Of a DNA stretch of 64,000 nt, positions 34,920 to 43,787 are shown piece by piece. The position numbers and the translations under genes are program-made. The notes under the pieces were generated by a model. The model saw only the letters and a program-made list of their open reading frames with translations, was not told the DNA's origin and made no database searches. Source of the DNA: Flavobacterium hydrophilum (GTDB lineage Bacteria; Bacteroidota; Bacteroidia; Flavobacteriales; Flavobacteriaceae); NCBI RefSeq assembly GCF_003202405.1, contig NZ_QJHL01000004.1:248001-312000 (forward strand), given 5' to 3'. Every line of letters begins with the position of its first letter. The first letter of the stretch is position 1.

Positions 34920-35986
34920 GGGTAGTGCAAATTATAGATTCTCTGGAAGCTGGCGGAGCAGAACGTATGGCTGTGAACTATGCAAATGCGTTAGCTAAAA
35001 AAATTGAGTTTTCAGCATTAGTTGCAACCAGAAAAGAGGGTGTTTTGAAAAATCAAATTGATTTAAAAGTACCGTATTTATTTTTGGAAAAAAAGAAAAG
35101 GATTGATGTAAAAGCCGTTTTTAAACTAAGAAAGTTTATAAAAGATAATAATGTTGATATAATTCATGCCCATAGTTCCTCTTTTTTTATTGCTGTTTTA
35201 GTAAAATTGACTTTGCTGCGTTTAAAAATTATTTGGCATGACCATTATGGAATTTCACAGGATTTGACTTTTAGAAAAAATTTGGGGCTAAAGTGGGGAT
35301 CTCTTTTTTTTACCGGAACTATCGCAGTAAATGAATCATTAAAAAAATGGGCAGAATCTTATCTATGGTGTTCTAAAGTTGTTTATTTCCCAAATTTCAT
35401 TCTAAATGTTTTTCAGGCAAATGAAAAAATAGAATTAAAAGGGATTACAGGTAAAAGAATAATTTGTGTAGCCAATCTTCGTCCGCAAAAAAACCATAAA
35501 TTACTTATTGAGGTCGCTGATTTAATTAAAGAAAAATTTCCTGATTGGACATTTCATTTGTTTGGTAAGGACTTTGAAGACGATTATTCGGACCAAATTA
35601 AGAATAGCATCAAAAACTTAAAATTAGAAAAAAACACTTTTTTTTACGGAACGGTACAAGACGTAAGTACTGTGTTAAAACAATGCGATATTGCTGTTTT
35701 GCCTTCGCTATCAGAAGGGTTGCCATTGTCCCTTTTGGAATATGGTTTGCATCAAATGCCGGTTGTTGCAACCAATGTTGGTGAAATACCTAAAATTATT
35801 ACTTCTAATAAAGAAGGTTTGATTGTAGAATCAAATAATGTGAATCAATTTGCAGATGCTCTTATTGAATTTATCCAAAATGAAAATTACAGAAATGAAG
35901 CAGGATTGATGTTAAAGCAAAAGATAATATTTAATTTTAGTGAAGAATCAGTTATTCAACAATACATTTTATGGGTGAACTCATGA
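34916..35986 (+). CDS. Glycosyltransferase family 4
   Basis: 356 residues. MRVVQIIDSLEAGGAERMAV is the classic GT4 opening with the GGAE loop, and DIIHAHSSSFFIAVLVKL follows. The donor domain has IICVANLRPQKNHKLLIEVA, FHLFGKDFEDDY, and LPSLSEGLPLSLLEYGLHQM with the E-x7-E pair near residue 265, then PVVATNVGEIPKII. It is co-translated with the GT4 gene before it and lies 29 bases ahead of the polymerase/ligase-like gene. Confidence 0.92.
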   Translation: MRVVQIIDSLEAGGAERMAVNYANALAKKIEFSALVATRKEGVLKNQIDLKVPYLFLEKKKRIDVKAVFKLRKFIKDNNVDIIHAHSSSFFIAVLVKLTLLRLKIIWHDHYGISQDLTFRKNLGLKWGSLFFTGTIAVNESLKKWAESYLWCSKVVYFPNFILNVFQANEKIELKGITGKRIICVANLRPQKNHKLLIEVADLIKEKFPDWTFHLFGKDFEDDYSDQIKNSIKNLKLEKNTFFYGTVQDVSTVLKQCDIAVLPSLSEGLPLSLLEYGLHQMPVVATNVGEIPKIITSNKEGLIVESNNVNQFADALIEFIQNENYRNEAGLMLKQKIIFNFSEESVIQQYILWVNS

Positions 35987-36015
35987 TTTATTTGTGTAAA
36001 ATATTTTGAAATTAA

Positions 36016-37365
36016 ATGAAAAACATTCGATTATCGTATAGTTATCTCCTTATAATCCATGCAGTAATTGCTATGGTAATTTTTATAGTGCCATTTTTAT
36101 CTAAGATTTATGCACTATTAATTCCTTTAATTGGTTTTTATGCAGTGTATACTACTAAAAATAAAAATAATGAAGTTCTTTTGGTAACAGCTTACATGGT
36201 TGGGGTTGAGGTTTTTTTGCGGATGACAGGTGGTAACTTCAATAATGAATTCGTTAAGGTTAATGTGATTGTTTTCATGATTTTAGGAATGATATACAGT
36301 AATTTTTCGATTAATGCATTTGTATATTGGGTGTTTTTATTGTTATTAATTCCGAGCATATTAGTGACATCAGTTACCGCTGATTTTAATTCAGACATTC
36401 GAAAATTATTAGTTTTTAATTTATCAGGGCCTGTTTGCTTAGCAATTTCTGCGATTTACACGTATAGAAGGAAGATTTTATTTCCTGATTTACAAAATGT
36501 TGTCATTGCAATGGGATTACCGATTGTTACCACTGTAGCTTATTTGTTTTTATATAATCCAAGTGTTCGGGATGTTGTTACGGGAACACAATCAAATTTT
36601 GAGACATCAGGGGGCTTTGGACCTAATCAGGTTTCGACAATTTTAGGTTTAGGAATGTTTGTCTTTTTTTTACAATTGATTTTATTTTCAAAATCCAAAA
36701 AAATGATGCTTTTGAACGGAGTTTTATTGCTTTTTATAAGTTACAGGGCAGTGGTTACTTTTTCGAGAGGTGGTGTTATTACAGCAATAGTTATGATTAT
36801 TTGCTTGTTATTTTTATTGTATTTCTTTTCGAATGCAAAAGGCAAAAGTAAATTTACTTTAGTTTTTATACTAACAGCGGTAATGGCTGGAGGGATTTGG
36901 ACTTATAGTTCATTGCAAACATCAGGTCTGATTAATAAGCGGTATGCAAATAAGGATGCAATTGGAAGAACAAAAAAAGATCGTTTGGGAGGAAGAGAGA
37001 AAATCATGAATGAGGAACTGGACATTTTTATTGATAATCCTGTTACAGGTGTTGGGGCCGGAATGGGTAAAAAGATTAGGAAAGAAATTAATGGAAAAGA
37101 AGTCGCTTCACATAATGAAATAACACGTATGATAAGTGAACATGGTTTATTTGGTGTTTTTGGACTGCTGATACTTTTTATAACTCCCTTTGTTCTGTAT
37201 ATTAATAACAGACAACATCTGTATTTTTTATCTTTTTACTTTTTTTGGCTTTTGACTATTAATCATGCAGCTATGCGAACTGCAGCTCCGGCTTTTGTTT
37301 ATGCATTATCCCTTCTCTTGGTTCAGGTTAAAGTTCCTGAAAAAGAAGAAAATTCACGCAAGTAA
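36016..37365 (+). CDS. O-antigen polymerase/ligase family membrane protein (Wzy/WaaL-like)
   Basis: 449-residue protein with about eleven membrane helices. Near the C-terminus, LDIFIDNPVTGVGAGMGKKI and EVASHNEITRMISEHGLFGV form the GxG...HN.....EHG pattern of the Wzy_C/WaaL family periplasmic loop. In an ABC-exporter locus it is less likely to polymerise the repeat and could act as a ligase that attaches the glycan to lipid A-core or another acceptor; the sequence alone cannot decide. It lies between the last GT4 and the WbaP-like transferase. Confidence 0.85.
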   Translation: MKNIRLSYSYLLIIHAVIAMVIFIVPFLSKIYALLIPLIGFYAVYTTKNKNNEVLLVTAYMVGVEVFLRMTGGNFNNEFVKVNVIVFMILGMIYSNFSINAFVYWVFLLLLIPSILVTSVTADFNSDIRKLLVFNLSGPVCLAISAIYTYRRKILFPDLQNVVIAMGLPIVTTVAYLFLYNPSVRDVVTGTQSNFETSGGFGPNQVSTILGLGMFVFFLQLILFSKSKKMMLLNGVLLLFISYRAVVTFSRGGVITAIVMIICLLFLLYFFSNAKGKSKFTLVFILTAVMAGGIWTYSSLQTSGLINKRYANKDAIGRTKKDRLGGREKIMNEELDIFIDNPVTGVGAGMGKKIRKEINGKEVASHNEITRMISEHGLFGVFGLLILFITPFVLYINNRQHLYFLSFYFFWLLTINHAAMRTAAPAFVYALSLLLVQVKVPEKEENSRK

Positions 37366-37381
37366 ATTCTGTTTTTTATAA

Positions 37382-37389
37382 TACATTTG
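37382..37389 (+). promoter_or_regulatory. Possible -7 promoter element before the WbaP-like gene
   Basis: TACATTTG fits TAnnTTTG. It covers the TTG at 37387 that could otherwise be read as a start codon, which favours the ATG at 37426 as the true start with a leader of about 30 bases. No clear -33 box is seen. Confidence 0.35.
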
Positions 37390-37425
37390 TCTCAAATTAA
37401 AGAGCTTAAAATCAAAAAACAATAT

Positions 37426-38820
37426 ATGCAAACAAACAAAAAAATGCATTTTGAAATTTCAGAAAGAAAAGTGCTTCTTCGGCTTTTTGATATTGCTTTT
37501 ATTTTGTTAGCTCTATATTTAATGGATAAGCTATTTTATTACCCGTACTTCAATTTAAGTAGTAAAGATTATTTCAGGCCAATTTTACTCATCATTTACT
37601 TGAACGGTTTCGGAGCCATCTTTGAGATATACAATCTTCAGGTAGCCAGTAATCAGTTTCAGATTCTTCGAAGTATAATCTTAACTGTAACAACAGCTGC
37701 TTTAGTATATTTATTTACACCTATTTTGTCGCCAGAACTTCCAAAACAGCGATTGGTTATTCTTATTTTTTATTTTACGATTCTTGGGGCTTTATTGCTA
37801 TGGCGTTTTTTTTATGTTTATTTTCTGGCAACCCAGCGATTTTCTCAAAACGTAATTTTAATATGTAATAAGCATCAGGTTGATGAACTCGTTTTGGGTC
37901 TTGAAAATGTTGATCCCCATTACAAAATCATTGGCTTTGTAAATTCAGATTTTTTGGCGGAAAAGGATTTTTCCTTAAATTATATAAAAGAAATTGAAAA
38001 GGATGATTTATTGGCTTTTGTGAGTAAAAATAACATCTCTGAAATTATTATAGCTTCACAAAAAACTGAGGGTATTACAGCCGATTTGTATCAGCATCTG
38101 CTTCATTTACTAGAGAAAGGAAATATTATTAGAGAATACACACAGGTATACGAAAGTAAAACCCAACGTATTCCGGTTCAGTATATCGCAAGGGATTTTT
38201 ATCGCTTTTTCCCGTTTAGCCGTAGTAATAATAATAAACTGTATTTATTATTAGTGAGTTTTCTTGAATTTGTTTTTTCATTAACAGGTTTGTTTCTGTG
38301 TGCCTTTTTTATTCCATTGATTTTTATTGCAAATATCTTTTGGAATAAAGGAACTTTGTTTTATACACAAGAGAGGGTAGGTAAAAACGGAAGAGTTTTC
38401 CAGATTTATAAGTTCAGGACAATGGTTGAAAATTCTGAAAGCAATGGTGCTGTTTTTGCAAAATCAAATGATAAAAGGATTACACCATTTGGTAAATTCA
38501 TGCGTAAAACAAGAATTGATGAATTACCTCAGTTTATCAATGTTTTAAAGGGAGATATGGCAGTTATTGGTCCAAGACCGGAAAGACCATTTTTTGTTAA
38601 GGAAATCGCAGAAGTAATGCCATTTTATGAAACTCGCCACGTAATTAAACCTGGACTTACCGGTTGGGCACAAGTAAATTATTCATACGGGGAGTCCATA
38701 GAAGAAAGTTTGATAAAACTACAATATGATCTATATTACATCAAACATCGAAGTATATTTCTGGACTTAAGTATTACTTTCAAAACCATCACGACAGTTT
38801 TATTCTACCGAGGCCAATAA
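37426..38820 (+). CDS. Undecaprenyl-phosphate sugar phosphotransferase (WbaP/WcaJ-like bacterial sugar transferase)
   Basis: 464 residues from the ATG at 37426; a TTG at 37387 would add 13 residues but lies in a promoter-like element. Four N-terminal membrane helices lead to a CoA-binding-like region (about 150-250), one more helix and the catalytic sugar-transferase domain. Its core shows GKNGRVFQIYKFRTMVENSE, TRIDELPQFINVLKGDM and GPRPERP, with PGLTGWAQVNY after. It should load hexose- or HexNAc-1-phosphate onto undecaprenyl phosphate. This is a second initiating enzyme besides the WecA-like gene at 0.3 kb. It ends the locus. Confidence 0.92.
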   Translation: MQTNKKMHFEISERKVLLRLFDIAFILLALYLMDKLFYYPYFNLSSKDYFRPILLIIYLNGFGAIFEIYNLQVASNQFQILRSIILTVTTAALVYLFTPILSPELPKQRLVILIFYFTILGALLLWRFFYVYFLATQRFSQNVILICNKHQVDELVLGLENVDPHYKIIGFVNSDFLAEKDFSLNYIKEIEKDDLLAFVSKNNISEIIIASQKTEGITADLYQHLLHLLEKGNIIREYTQVYESKTQRIPVQYIARDFYRFFPFSRSNNNKLYLLLVSFLEFVFSLTGLFLCAFFIPLIFIANIFWNKGTLFYTQERVGKNGRVFQIYKFRTMVENSESNGAVFAKSNDKRITPFGKFMRKTRIDELPQFINVLKGDMAVIGPRPERPFFVKEIAEVMPFYETRHVIKPGLTGWAQVNYSYGESIEESLIKLQYDLYYIKHRSIFLDLSITFKTITTVLFYRGQ

Positions 38821-38848
38821 TCTTATATTATTATTGGAATTCTTTTTT
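38814..38848 (+). terminator. Possible intrinsic terminator overlapping the end of the polysaccharide locus
   Basis: CCAATAAT (38814-38821) and ATTATTGG (38830-38837) can pair around an 8-base loop, followed by AATTCTTTTTTT. It overlaps both convergent stop codons, which are only 2 bases apart. The stem is weak (A/T), so this is tentative. Confidence 0.35.
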
Positions 38849-39953
38849 TATTTCTAACAGCTATTCTCACCAAAACAATTATACTGCTAATAATTAATGG
38901 TAAAACTATAAAAAAGTGTGCTTTGTTAATTATGAAAAGTGTATAGATAATCAATAAAATCAAATGTAAAACAGCAAATTTATATGTCCATTTTTTATTA
39001 TTGATAGCCGATAAAATAATTAAAACAAGTAAAAATGGGCTAAATAAAAGAATGTTGTAATTCATTGCTAATTCATGATGGAAAGAATAAAATCCCATTG
39101 AAACAAAAAAGATTCCAATTAAGGATAAAATAAATAAATAGATTTTATCAATAAACTTTTTGTTTATCAGGATAATAAATGTTAGTAAAATAATATAAGT
39201 GTAAATATTATTCCACCAGGAAGCTGGTGTTTCTTTTTCAAAATTTAATAATGTTTTGCTTTTACTCACAAAAGCATGATCTTGAAAAGTTGTTTTTTCT
39301 AAACTATTTTTCAATTCAAAAGGCAGGAATATTTTTGTGCCTAACTGATCTACTTTCGTTCCGAAAATAATGCTTGTTCCTAACTGCTCGTAAAAATGAC
39401 CGTCAAAATAAGGAAATAAAATACTTCTGTATGTTTTATCAGTGTCTCCTTTTTTAGTAATTATCTTTTTATCTAATGATTTATTAATGATGTCAACCAC
39501 CATTGAAGTACAATTTTTATCAATAAATTTATAAGTGTAATAGCGATCTTCCGAAAGTAGCGTAGTATTTAAATTGTCAAAAAGCTTTTGTTTTATATCT
39601 TGTGGAATAAGTAGTTCTTGTTCGTAAACGCTTCTTTTTTCATAATTATACTCATTTATAAAATCAGCATATGAATGAGCAATTACAAAATATTGTAAAT
39701 CACCTTTTGCAAATTTTGCTACAAAATTAGGAGTTCTAAAATCGAAAGCACCATAATTATATACAACATCAATATTGTTTGCAGTATCCGCAACACGAAT
39801 GGCTGTATGCCCGAAAAAAGAATAAGATTCATTACCAAGACCGCACGTTAATACACTTATACGAGTTTCTTTTGATAATGGTAAATTTTGTCCAAAACTA
39901 AAATTGAAGATTAGTAACAGGAACATTATTTTTAGAAATGTAAAACTTTTCAT
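38823..39953 (-). CDS. DUF4105 protein, Lnb-like (lipoprotein N-acyltransferase family)
   Basis: 376 residues with a cleavable signal sequence (FLLLIFNFSFGQ, about 10-22). The periplasmic N-terminal domain has SFFGHTAIRV (His49) and DKNCTSMVVDIINK (Cys148), the His/Cys pair of the DUF4105 family. About five membrane helices form the C-terminal third. Bacteroides members have been described as Lnb enzymes that N-acylate lipoproteins; that role is applied here by family. It is convergent with the polysaccharide locus and 25 bases downstream of the PorV2-like gene, so the two likely form one transcript. Confidence 0.78.
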   Translation of the reverse strand: MKSFTFLKIMFLLLIFNFSFGQNLPLSKETRISVLTCGLGNESYSFFGHTAIRVADTANNIDVVYNYGAFDFRTPNFVAKFAKGDLQYFVIAHSYADFINEYNYEKRSVYEQELLIPQDIKQKLFDNLNTTLLSEDRYYTYKFIDKNCTSMVVDIINKSLDKKIITKKGDTDKTYRSILFPYFDGHFYEQLGTSIIFGTKVDQLGTKIFLPFELKNSLEKTTFQDHAFVSKSKTLLNFEKETPASWWNNIYTYIILLTFIILINKKFIDKIYLFILSLIGIFFVSMGFYSFHHELAMNYNILLFSPFLLVLIILSAINNKKWTYKFAVLHLILLIIYTLFIINKAHFFIVLPLIISSIIVLVRIAVRNKKRIPIII

Positions 39954-39978
39954 TTTTGATTTTTTAAATAATAAATCC

Positions 39979-41046
39979 TTATCTAAAGATGCCTAAATCT
40001 ACTTTAAGCGAAAAAATATTGGAGTACAAAGCAGTGCTTTGATTGCCTAAATCAGTAAGAGCATAATCAACCTGAATCCCTTTGTATTTAAATCCAAGTC
40101 CGATGTTTGGCTGAAAATTTAACTTTTCAGAATTATCCAATTGCGTAACATTCTGAAAATTGCCAGCTCCCGCTCTTAAAAAAACAAGTTCTGTATAACC
40201 AAATTCAAATCCCAACGCAGGATCAACACTTACTATATTTGATGAAATAATATCGTTAGTCTGTTCAAAACGCATATTTAAATTTGTAGCAACCAAAAGG
40301 CTGGTGTCATTATGAAACTCAAACTTTCTTGAAATTCCTAATTGTGCTTTTGGCAATGTAATCTCGGTGCTTTCTGGTAATTCCTGGTTTTCTCCAGGTA
40401 TCGCATCTGAGATTTTTTTATATTCTTCTTCATCAATATTCCAGACATTATAAGTAGTTGTAATATCCCGTAACATTAATCCGAATTTCCAGTCATTTTT
40501 CTCAAACTGAAGACCAAAATCAAATCCAAAACCCCAGGAATTTGCAAATTTTCCAATAACACGCCTAATGATTTTAGCATTTACACCGTATTGAAAACCT
40601 TCAATAGGTAATTTCCTGGCATATGAAAATGTAAAACCATAATCTGCTGTAGAGAACAAACTGATACGATTGTAATCAATATTACCCTGATTGTCGATCA
40701 ATTGAGTGGTGTCCATAATGTCATCGACCCCAAAACGAATCATCGAGATCCCCCAGGCACTCCTATCATCAATTCGGCTTGCATATCCAATATAATCGTA
40801 TTGCGCAATATTCGCAAAATAATTGGCGTGCATTAATGAGATTTGATGATCTTGAAGATGTGTTAATCCGGCTGGATTCCAATAAACAGAATTGACATCA
40901 TTAGTCGAAGCAACAACAGCACTTGACATTCCCAGAGCTGCAGCATCAACCCCAATATTCATAAACTCATTCGAATATTTTCGAACCGTTTGCGCATAAT
41001 GAGAAGTGCAATTCCAAAACAATAAAAATACTAAGATTTTTTTCAA
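39979..41046 (-). CDS. PorV/PorQ-family outer membrane beta-barrel (PorV2-like)
   Basis: 355 residues with a signal peptide ending near SHYAQ (about 19). NIGVDAAALGMSSAVVAS and SVYWNPAGLTHLQDHQISLM are diagnostic of the FadL-related PorV/PorQ/UPF0164 barrel group, and the C-terminus ends in alternating beta-strand residues with a final FR. PorV proteins move type IX secretion cargo to surface attachment in Bacteroidota; PorV2 paralogues of flavobacteria sit outside por operons. The role here is by family resemblance. Confidence 0.78.
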   Translation of the reverse strand: MKKILVFLLFWNCTSHYAQTVRKYSNEFMNIGVDAAALGMSSAVVASTNDVNSVYWNPAGLTHLQDHQISLMHANYFANIAQYDYIGYASRIDDRSAWGISMIRFGVDDIMDTTQLIDNQGNIDYNRISLFSTADYGFTFSYARKLPIEGFQYGVNAKIIRRVIGKFANSWGFGFDFGLQFEKNDWKFGLMLRDITTTYNVWNIDEEEYKKISDAIPGENQELPESTEITLPKAQLGISRKFEFHNDTSLLVATNLNMRFEQTNDIISSNIVSVDPALGFEFGYTELVFLRAGAGNFQNVTQLDNSEKLNFQPNIGLGFKYKGIQVDYALTDLGNQSTALYSNIFSLKVDLGIFR

Positions 41047-41200
41047 CGTATTTATTTTTTCAAACCTAAGCTTGTTTAAATTTTCACCAAAAATATAATT
41101 TTTTACCGAGCTTATTTCTTCCTTTTCATAAATAATATAAAAGTAGGACGTCAGAATAAAAAACTCTATTAAAAACGCATATAAGAATGACTTATTATGC

Positions 41201-41208
41201 TAAATTTG
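41201..41208 (+). promoter_or_regulatory. Possible -7 promoter element for pssA
   Basis: TAAATTTG is a full TAnnTTTG match 26 bases before the pssA start. No convincing -33 TTTG is present. It lies in the divergent region between the PorV2-like gene and pssA. Confidence 0.45.
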
Positions 41209-41234
41209 CTCTTTAATCTTCAAAATTATAAAAG

Positions 41235-41945
41235 ATGAATATCAAAAAACACATTCCTAATTTTATTACACTAATCAATCTTTTTTGTGGCTGTGTCGCA
41301 GTAGTTTTTGTTTCGGAACAAAATTATGAAATGGCTTTTTATATGGTTTGTTTAGGGATATTTTTTGATTTTTTTGATGGTTTTTTTGCAAGATTATTTA
41401 AAGTTTCGAGTCCACTTGGATTGCAATTGGATTCTTTGGCAGATATGGTAACCAGTGGAGTTGTGCCGGGATACGTTATGTTTTCGATGTTTACAAATAG
41501 TGCTCACGAATTAGGAACAAATCCAGTAATTCCATTTCTAGGATTTATTGTCACCTTAGGTTCATGTTATCGATTGGCTAATTTTAATATCGACACGCGT
41601 CAAACGGATTCGTTTATTGGCTTGCCAACTCCGGCAAATGCACTTTTTATTCTGAGTTTGCCTTTGGTTTTAAAATTTTCTGATTCATTAATGATTTTGG
41701 AAATTTTAACCAATCAATGGATTTTGCTTGTTATAACCTTATGTAGTGCGTACATTTTGAATGCCGAAATTCCGCTGTTTGCCTTAAAAATTAAAAAGTT
41801 TACTTTCAAAGACAATGTGCTTCAGATTGTGTTTTTAGCAATCTCTATTGTTTTGCTTTTGTTACTTCAATTTAGTGCAATTCCTGTAATTATCATTTTT
41901 TATGTATTGTTATCAGTCATAAATAATAAATTTTTGAAAAAGTAG
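41235..41945 (+). CDS. pssA: CDP-diacylglycerol-serine O-phosphatidyltransferase
   Basis: 236-residue membrane enzyme that makes phosphatidylserine, the precursor of phosphatidylethanolamine. The CDP-alcohol phosphotransferase motif D-G-x2-A-R-x8-G-x3-D-x3-D is complete in FDGFFARLFKVSSPLGLQLD and the SLAD that follows (about residues 48-71). KKHIPNFITLINLFCGC at the N-terminus and six to eight helices fit the PssA type. The GH25 gene starts 11 bases downstream. Confidence 0.93.
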   Translation: MNIKKHIPNFITLINLFCGCVAVVFVSEQNYEMAFYMVCLGIFFDFFDGFFARLFKVSSPLGLQLDSLADMVTSGVVPGYVMFSMFTNSAHELGTNPVIPFLGFIVTLGSCYRLANFNIDTRQTDSFIGLPTPANALFILSLPLVLKFSDSLMILEILTNQWILLVITLCSAYILNAEIPLFALKIKKFTFKDNVLQIVFLAISIVLLLLLQFSAIPVIIIFYVLLSVINNKFLKK

Positions 41946-41955
41946 TTTATCCGGA

Positions 41956-42807
41956 ATGGCAAGAAAAACCACTTATCGCAAAACCACTTCCAAAAAAACC
42001 GGCAGATCTATTTTTAGCAGAATACTGCGTTTTATTTCTTTCTCGGTTTTTGCATTACTTTTTGTTGCAATAATCTATCATTATCGTAGAGGATTAGCCT
42101 ATTATCTTGGCTTTAAAAGCAATAAAATGTCTGAAAAAGAAATTGAAGATAAGCGATTGTCTGATATCCGTAATTTTCAGGTTCTGGCAAAACATGAAGG
42201 AAAATCAATTGGATTGGATGTGTCGGAATATCAGGGCAAAATCAGTTGGTCGTATGTAGATACCTTAGAGCAAAAATATCCGTTGGATTTTGTATTTATC
42301 AGAGCAACAGTAGGCAGGGACAGAAAAGATTTTCAGTTTAAACGGAATTGGATTGGTGCCAAGAAAAACAATATGATTCGTGGAGCGTATCATTATTATC
42401 GTCCAAACGAAAATTCTATAGAGCAGGCTGATCTGTTCATTAAAACAGTAAAATTAGAAAAAGGCGATTTACCTCCTGTACTGGATATCGAAAAACTGCC
42501 AAAAAATCAATCACTGGATAGTCTCAAAAAAGGACTGAAACGCTGGTTGTTAAAAGTTGAAAATCATTATAAAGTACGGCCAATAATATATACCGGAGAA
42601 AGATACTATTCTGACTTTTTGGAAGATGAGTTTGGTGAATATCTTTTTTGGATTGCCAATTATAATTTTTACAGAGAAAAAATCGAAGACGAGTGGCTGT
42701 TTTGGCAGTTTACTGAAAAGGCAACTGTTCCTGGAATTGAACGTACAGTGGATATAAATATTTACAACGGAGATTTACAGCAATTGCAATATATAACAGT
42801 AGATTAG
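41956..42807 (+). CDS. GH25 family lysozyme (membrane-anchored)
   Basis: 283 residues. A basic N-terminus (RKTTYRKTTSKKTGR) precedes one membrane helix near 28-48, so the catalytic part faces the periplasm. The GH25 domain starts at IGLDVSEYQGKISW (about residue 82), with the acidic pair Asp in DVSEYQ and Glu in PPVLDIEKLP. GAYHYYRPNE and WQFTEKATVPGIE are other family features. It should cut the glycan strands of peptidoglycan. It lies in an operon with pssA. Confidence 0.92.
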   Translation: MARKTTYRKTTSKKTGRSIFSRILRFISFSVFALLFVAIIYHYRRGLAYYLGFKSNKMSEKEIEDKRLSDIRNFQVLAKHEGKSIGLDVSEYQGKISWSYVDTLEQKYPLDFVFIRATVGRDRKDFQFKRNWIGAKKNNMIRGAYHYYRPNENSIEQADLFIKTVKLEKGDLPPVLDIEKLPKNQSLDSLKKGLKRWLLKVENHYKVRPIIYTGERYYSDFLEDEFGEYLFWIANYNFYREKIEDEWLFWQFTEKATVPGIERTVDINIYNGDLQQLQYITVD

Positions 42808-42842
42808 TTTTTATTGTGAATAGTAAGTTGCAAAAAGAAAAT

Positions 42843-42878
42843 TGGTAAGAATTAAAACAACTATTTTAGTTCTTACCA
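42843..42878 (-). terminator. Terminator hairpin between the GH25 gene and lptB
   Basis: TGGTAAGAATTAAAA (42843-42857) pairs with TTTTAGTTCTTACCA (42864-42878), one G-T wobble, around a 6-base loop. On the - strand a T-rich run (TTTTCTTTTTG) follows, fitting termination of lptB. It may also stop the + strand transcript. Confidence 0.6.
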
Positions 42879-42901
42879 TTTATAATAGCTTAAAAGAATT
42901 T

Positions 42902-43642
42902 TTAGAATTCTAATTTCTTCTTTCTTAATTCGAAATTTTGACCCAAATAAACCCGGCGAACCATTTCATCTTCAACTAGTTCTTCAGGAATTCCTGCTTT
43001 TAAAATTCCTCCTTCAAACATTAAGTATGTTTTGTCAGTAATTGCCAAAGTTTCCTGAACGTTGTGATCTGTAATCAGGATTCCGATATTTTTGTTTTTT
43101 AACTGCGCTACAATTCTTTGAATATCCTCAACTGCAACCGGGTCAACTCCTGCGAAAGGTTCATCCAATAAAATGAATTTTGGATCTGTAGCCAAAGCGC
43201 GTGCTATTTCAGTACGTCTGCGCTCTCCACCCGAAAGCAAATCACCTCGATTAGTACGGATATGCTCTAAGCTGAATTCTTCGATCAAACTTTCCATTTT
43301 TGCAATTTGAGCTTCTTTAGAAAGCTTCGTCAATTGCAAAACACTTAAGATGTTATCTTCTATGCTTAGTTTTCTAAAAACAGAAGCCTCCTGTGCCAAA
43401 TAACCAATTCCTTGTTGTGCACGTTTGTACATTGGGTAATCGGTGATATTTAAATCATCAAGATAGATATTCCCCTGATTTGGTTTTACCAATCCCACAA
43501 TCATGTAAAAAGAAGTTGTTTTTCCGGCACCATTTGGTCCCAAAAGTCCAACAATTTCCCCCTGATTTACTTCAACGGAAATTCCTTTTACAACACTACG
43601 CCCTTTATAGGTTTTGATTAAGTTATCGGCTCTTAATTTCAT
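42902..43642 (-). CDS. lptB: LPS export ABC transporter ATPase
   Basis: 246-residue ATPase, the usual LptB length. MKLRADNLIKTYKGRSVVKG opens it. Walker A is GPNGAGKTTSFYM (about 35-47), the signature is LSGGERRRTEIARAL, and Walker B ILLDEPFAGVDPVAVEDI includes LptB's characteristic FAGVDP. The switch His is in ILITDHNVQE. With LptFG it drives LPS transport to the outer membrane. KdsD lies upstream in the same direction, echoing the kdsD-kdsC-lpt linkage known elsewhere. Confidence 0.95.
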   Translation of the reverse strand: MKLRADNLIKTYKGRSVVKGISVEVNQGEIVGLLGPNGAGKTTSFYMIVGLVKPNQGNIYLDDLNITDYPMYKRAQQGIGYLAQEASVFRKLSIEDNILSVLQLTKLSKEAQIAKMESLIEEFSLEHIRTNRGDLLSGGERRRTEIARALATDPKFILLDEPFAGVDPVAVEDIQRIVAQLKNKNIGILITDHNVQETLAITDKTYLMFEGGILKAGIPEELVEDEMVRRVYLGQNFELRKKKLEF

Positions 43643-43648
43643 TTGTTC

Positions 43649-43787
43649 AATTAGATAATTAGGTAATTTGAAAATGAGATAATTTCAATCCCAGATCGGC
43701 AAAATAAATAAAAATTAATTAATCAAATAAATGAATTAACATATCGTGTTAAATTATCTAATTGACTAATTGTCAAATTATCTAATT
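43649..43787. repeat. Intergenic AATTATCTAATT repeats
   Basis: AATTATCTAATT occurs at 43752-43763 and again at 43776-43787, and as the reverse complement AATTAGATAATT at 43649-43660. The three copies fill the gap between lptB and the carboxymuconolactone decarboxylase-like gene, and the last copy runs into that gene's end. Pairing of opposite copies could form a hairpin. Such short A/T repeats are common between flavobacterial genes. Confidence 0.5.

Noticed and set aside
37387..37425. TTG at 37387 as the start of the WbaP-like gene
   Set aside because: The TTG is part of a TAnnTTTG promoter match and the added 13 residues look unlike family N-termini; the ATG at 37426 was preferred.
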